Shown one piece after another: positions 4,715 to 5,009 of a DNA stretch of 5,009 bases. Numbering within the stretch: the first letter of the stretch is position 1; the number at the start of each line of letters is the position of its first letter. The stretch spans positions 1 to 5,009 of the forward strand of contig JAAZFZ010000307.1 in NCBI GenBank assembly GCA_012511485.1, written 5' to 3'. The translations under genes and the position numbers were made by a program. Source of the stretch: Clostridiales bacterium (GTDB taxonomy: Bacteria; Bacillota; Clostridia; Oscillospirales; Acutalibacteraceae). Below the pieces are notes generated by a model. That model saw only the letters and a list, made by a program, of their open reading frames with translations. It searched no databases and was not told the DNA's origin.

Positions 4715-5009
4715 TGCTGTTACCTAAGCGTGTCAAGCGCCGCAAGGTGCAGAGAGGCCGCATGAAAGGCACTGCAACCCGCGGCAATAAGGTTAACTAT
4801 GGTGATTACGGTCTTGTAGCACTTGAGCCTGCATGGATAACATCCAATCAGATAGAGGCTGCCCGTGTTGCCATGACCCGTTACATCAAGCGTGGCGGCC
4901 AGGTATGGATAAAGATATTCCCTGATAAGCCAATTACAGAGAAGCCCGCTGAAACCCGAATGGGTTCCGGTAAAGGTTCTCCTGAGTATTGGGTTGCGGT
5001 TGTTAAGCC
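4714..5009 (+). CDS. rplP: 50S ribosomal protein L16 (3' end beyond the window)
   Basis: The first 98 codons of L16, cut by the window edge; the family usually has about 135-145 residues. L16 joins late in 50S assembly and helps shape the A-site tRNA corridor near helices 38 and 89 of 23S rRNA. Visible are MLLPKRVKRRKVQRGRMKG (1-19), GDYGLVALEPAWITSNQIEA (30-49), AMTRYIKRGGQVWIKIFPDK (53-72) and RMGSGKGSPEYWVAVVK (82-98). Arg82 corresponds to Arg81 of E. coli, which is hydroxylated there. The ATG overlaps the rpsC stop by one base. Its binding site AAGGAGG (4698-4704) is inside rpsC, which suggests coupling. Confidence 0.96.
   Translation, partial: MLLPKRVKRRKVQRGRMKGTATRGNKVNYGDYGLVALEPAWITSNQIEAARVAMTRYIKRGGQVWIKIFPDKPITEKPAETRMGSGKGSPEYWVAVVK

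Overview
The window carries the promoter, leader and first nine genes of an S10 ribosomal-protein operon, all on the + strand, in the canonical order rpsJ (S10), rplC (L3), rplD (L4), rplW (L23), rplB (L2), rpsS (S19), rplV (L22), rpsC (S3), rplP (L16). rplP is cut by the right edge. Strong AGGAGG-type ribosome binding sites before nearly every gene, the gene order, and protein details (for example L16 starting MLLPKRVKRRKVQRGRMKG and the L3 segment HAGSLGACSDPSRV) point to an anaerobic Firmicute of class Clostridia, probably in the Ruminococcaceae/Oscillospiraceae range. That placement is recognition from memory, not a database result.

Layout. Positions 1-114 are the last 37 codons of an unrelated gene, read as a DegT/DnrJ/EryC1/StrS-type aminotransferase. 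Positions 115-190 are very A+T-rich and hold a probable UP element, -35 and extended -10. A perfect 8-bp hairpin with a T tract (191-218) sits almost exactly at the predicted transcription start. A leader of about 300 nt follows to 499. It is full of inverted repeats (stems at 232-268, 268-280, 314-345, 371-394, 403-421 and a 16-bp palindrome at 460-475), with duplicated CGGGC and GCCCG arms that can pair in more than one way. One hairpin has the form of an intrinsic terminator only on the minus strand. The coding block runs from 500 to the window end.

The genes act together as one transcription unit making ribosomal components: S10, S19 and S3 for the 30S head, and L3, L4, L23, L2, L22 and L16 for the 50S core, exit tunnel and peptidyl-transferase surroundings. 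Most gaps are 16-25 nt. rplD/rplW overlap as ATGA and rpsC/rplP as TAATG, which suggests translational coupling. The two longer gaps are 812-894 (hairpin 855-870) and 2459-2533 (a duplicated GGAGAGTGA box and two micro-ORFs, one ending just inside rplB).

The proteins look ordinary and full length. What deserves a second look is the non-coding part, chiefly the structured S10 leader. It is the expected place for autogenous control of the operon (by L4 in E. coli), but I cannot tell from sequence alone whether it matches a described leader family. I see no mobile element, CRISPR array, tRNA or rRNA.
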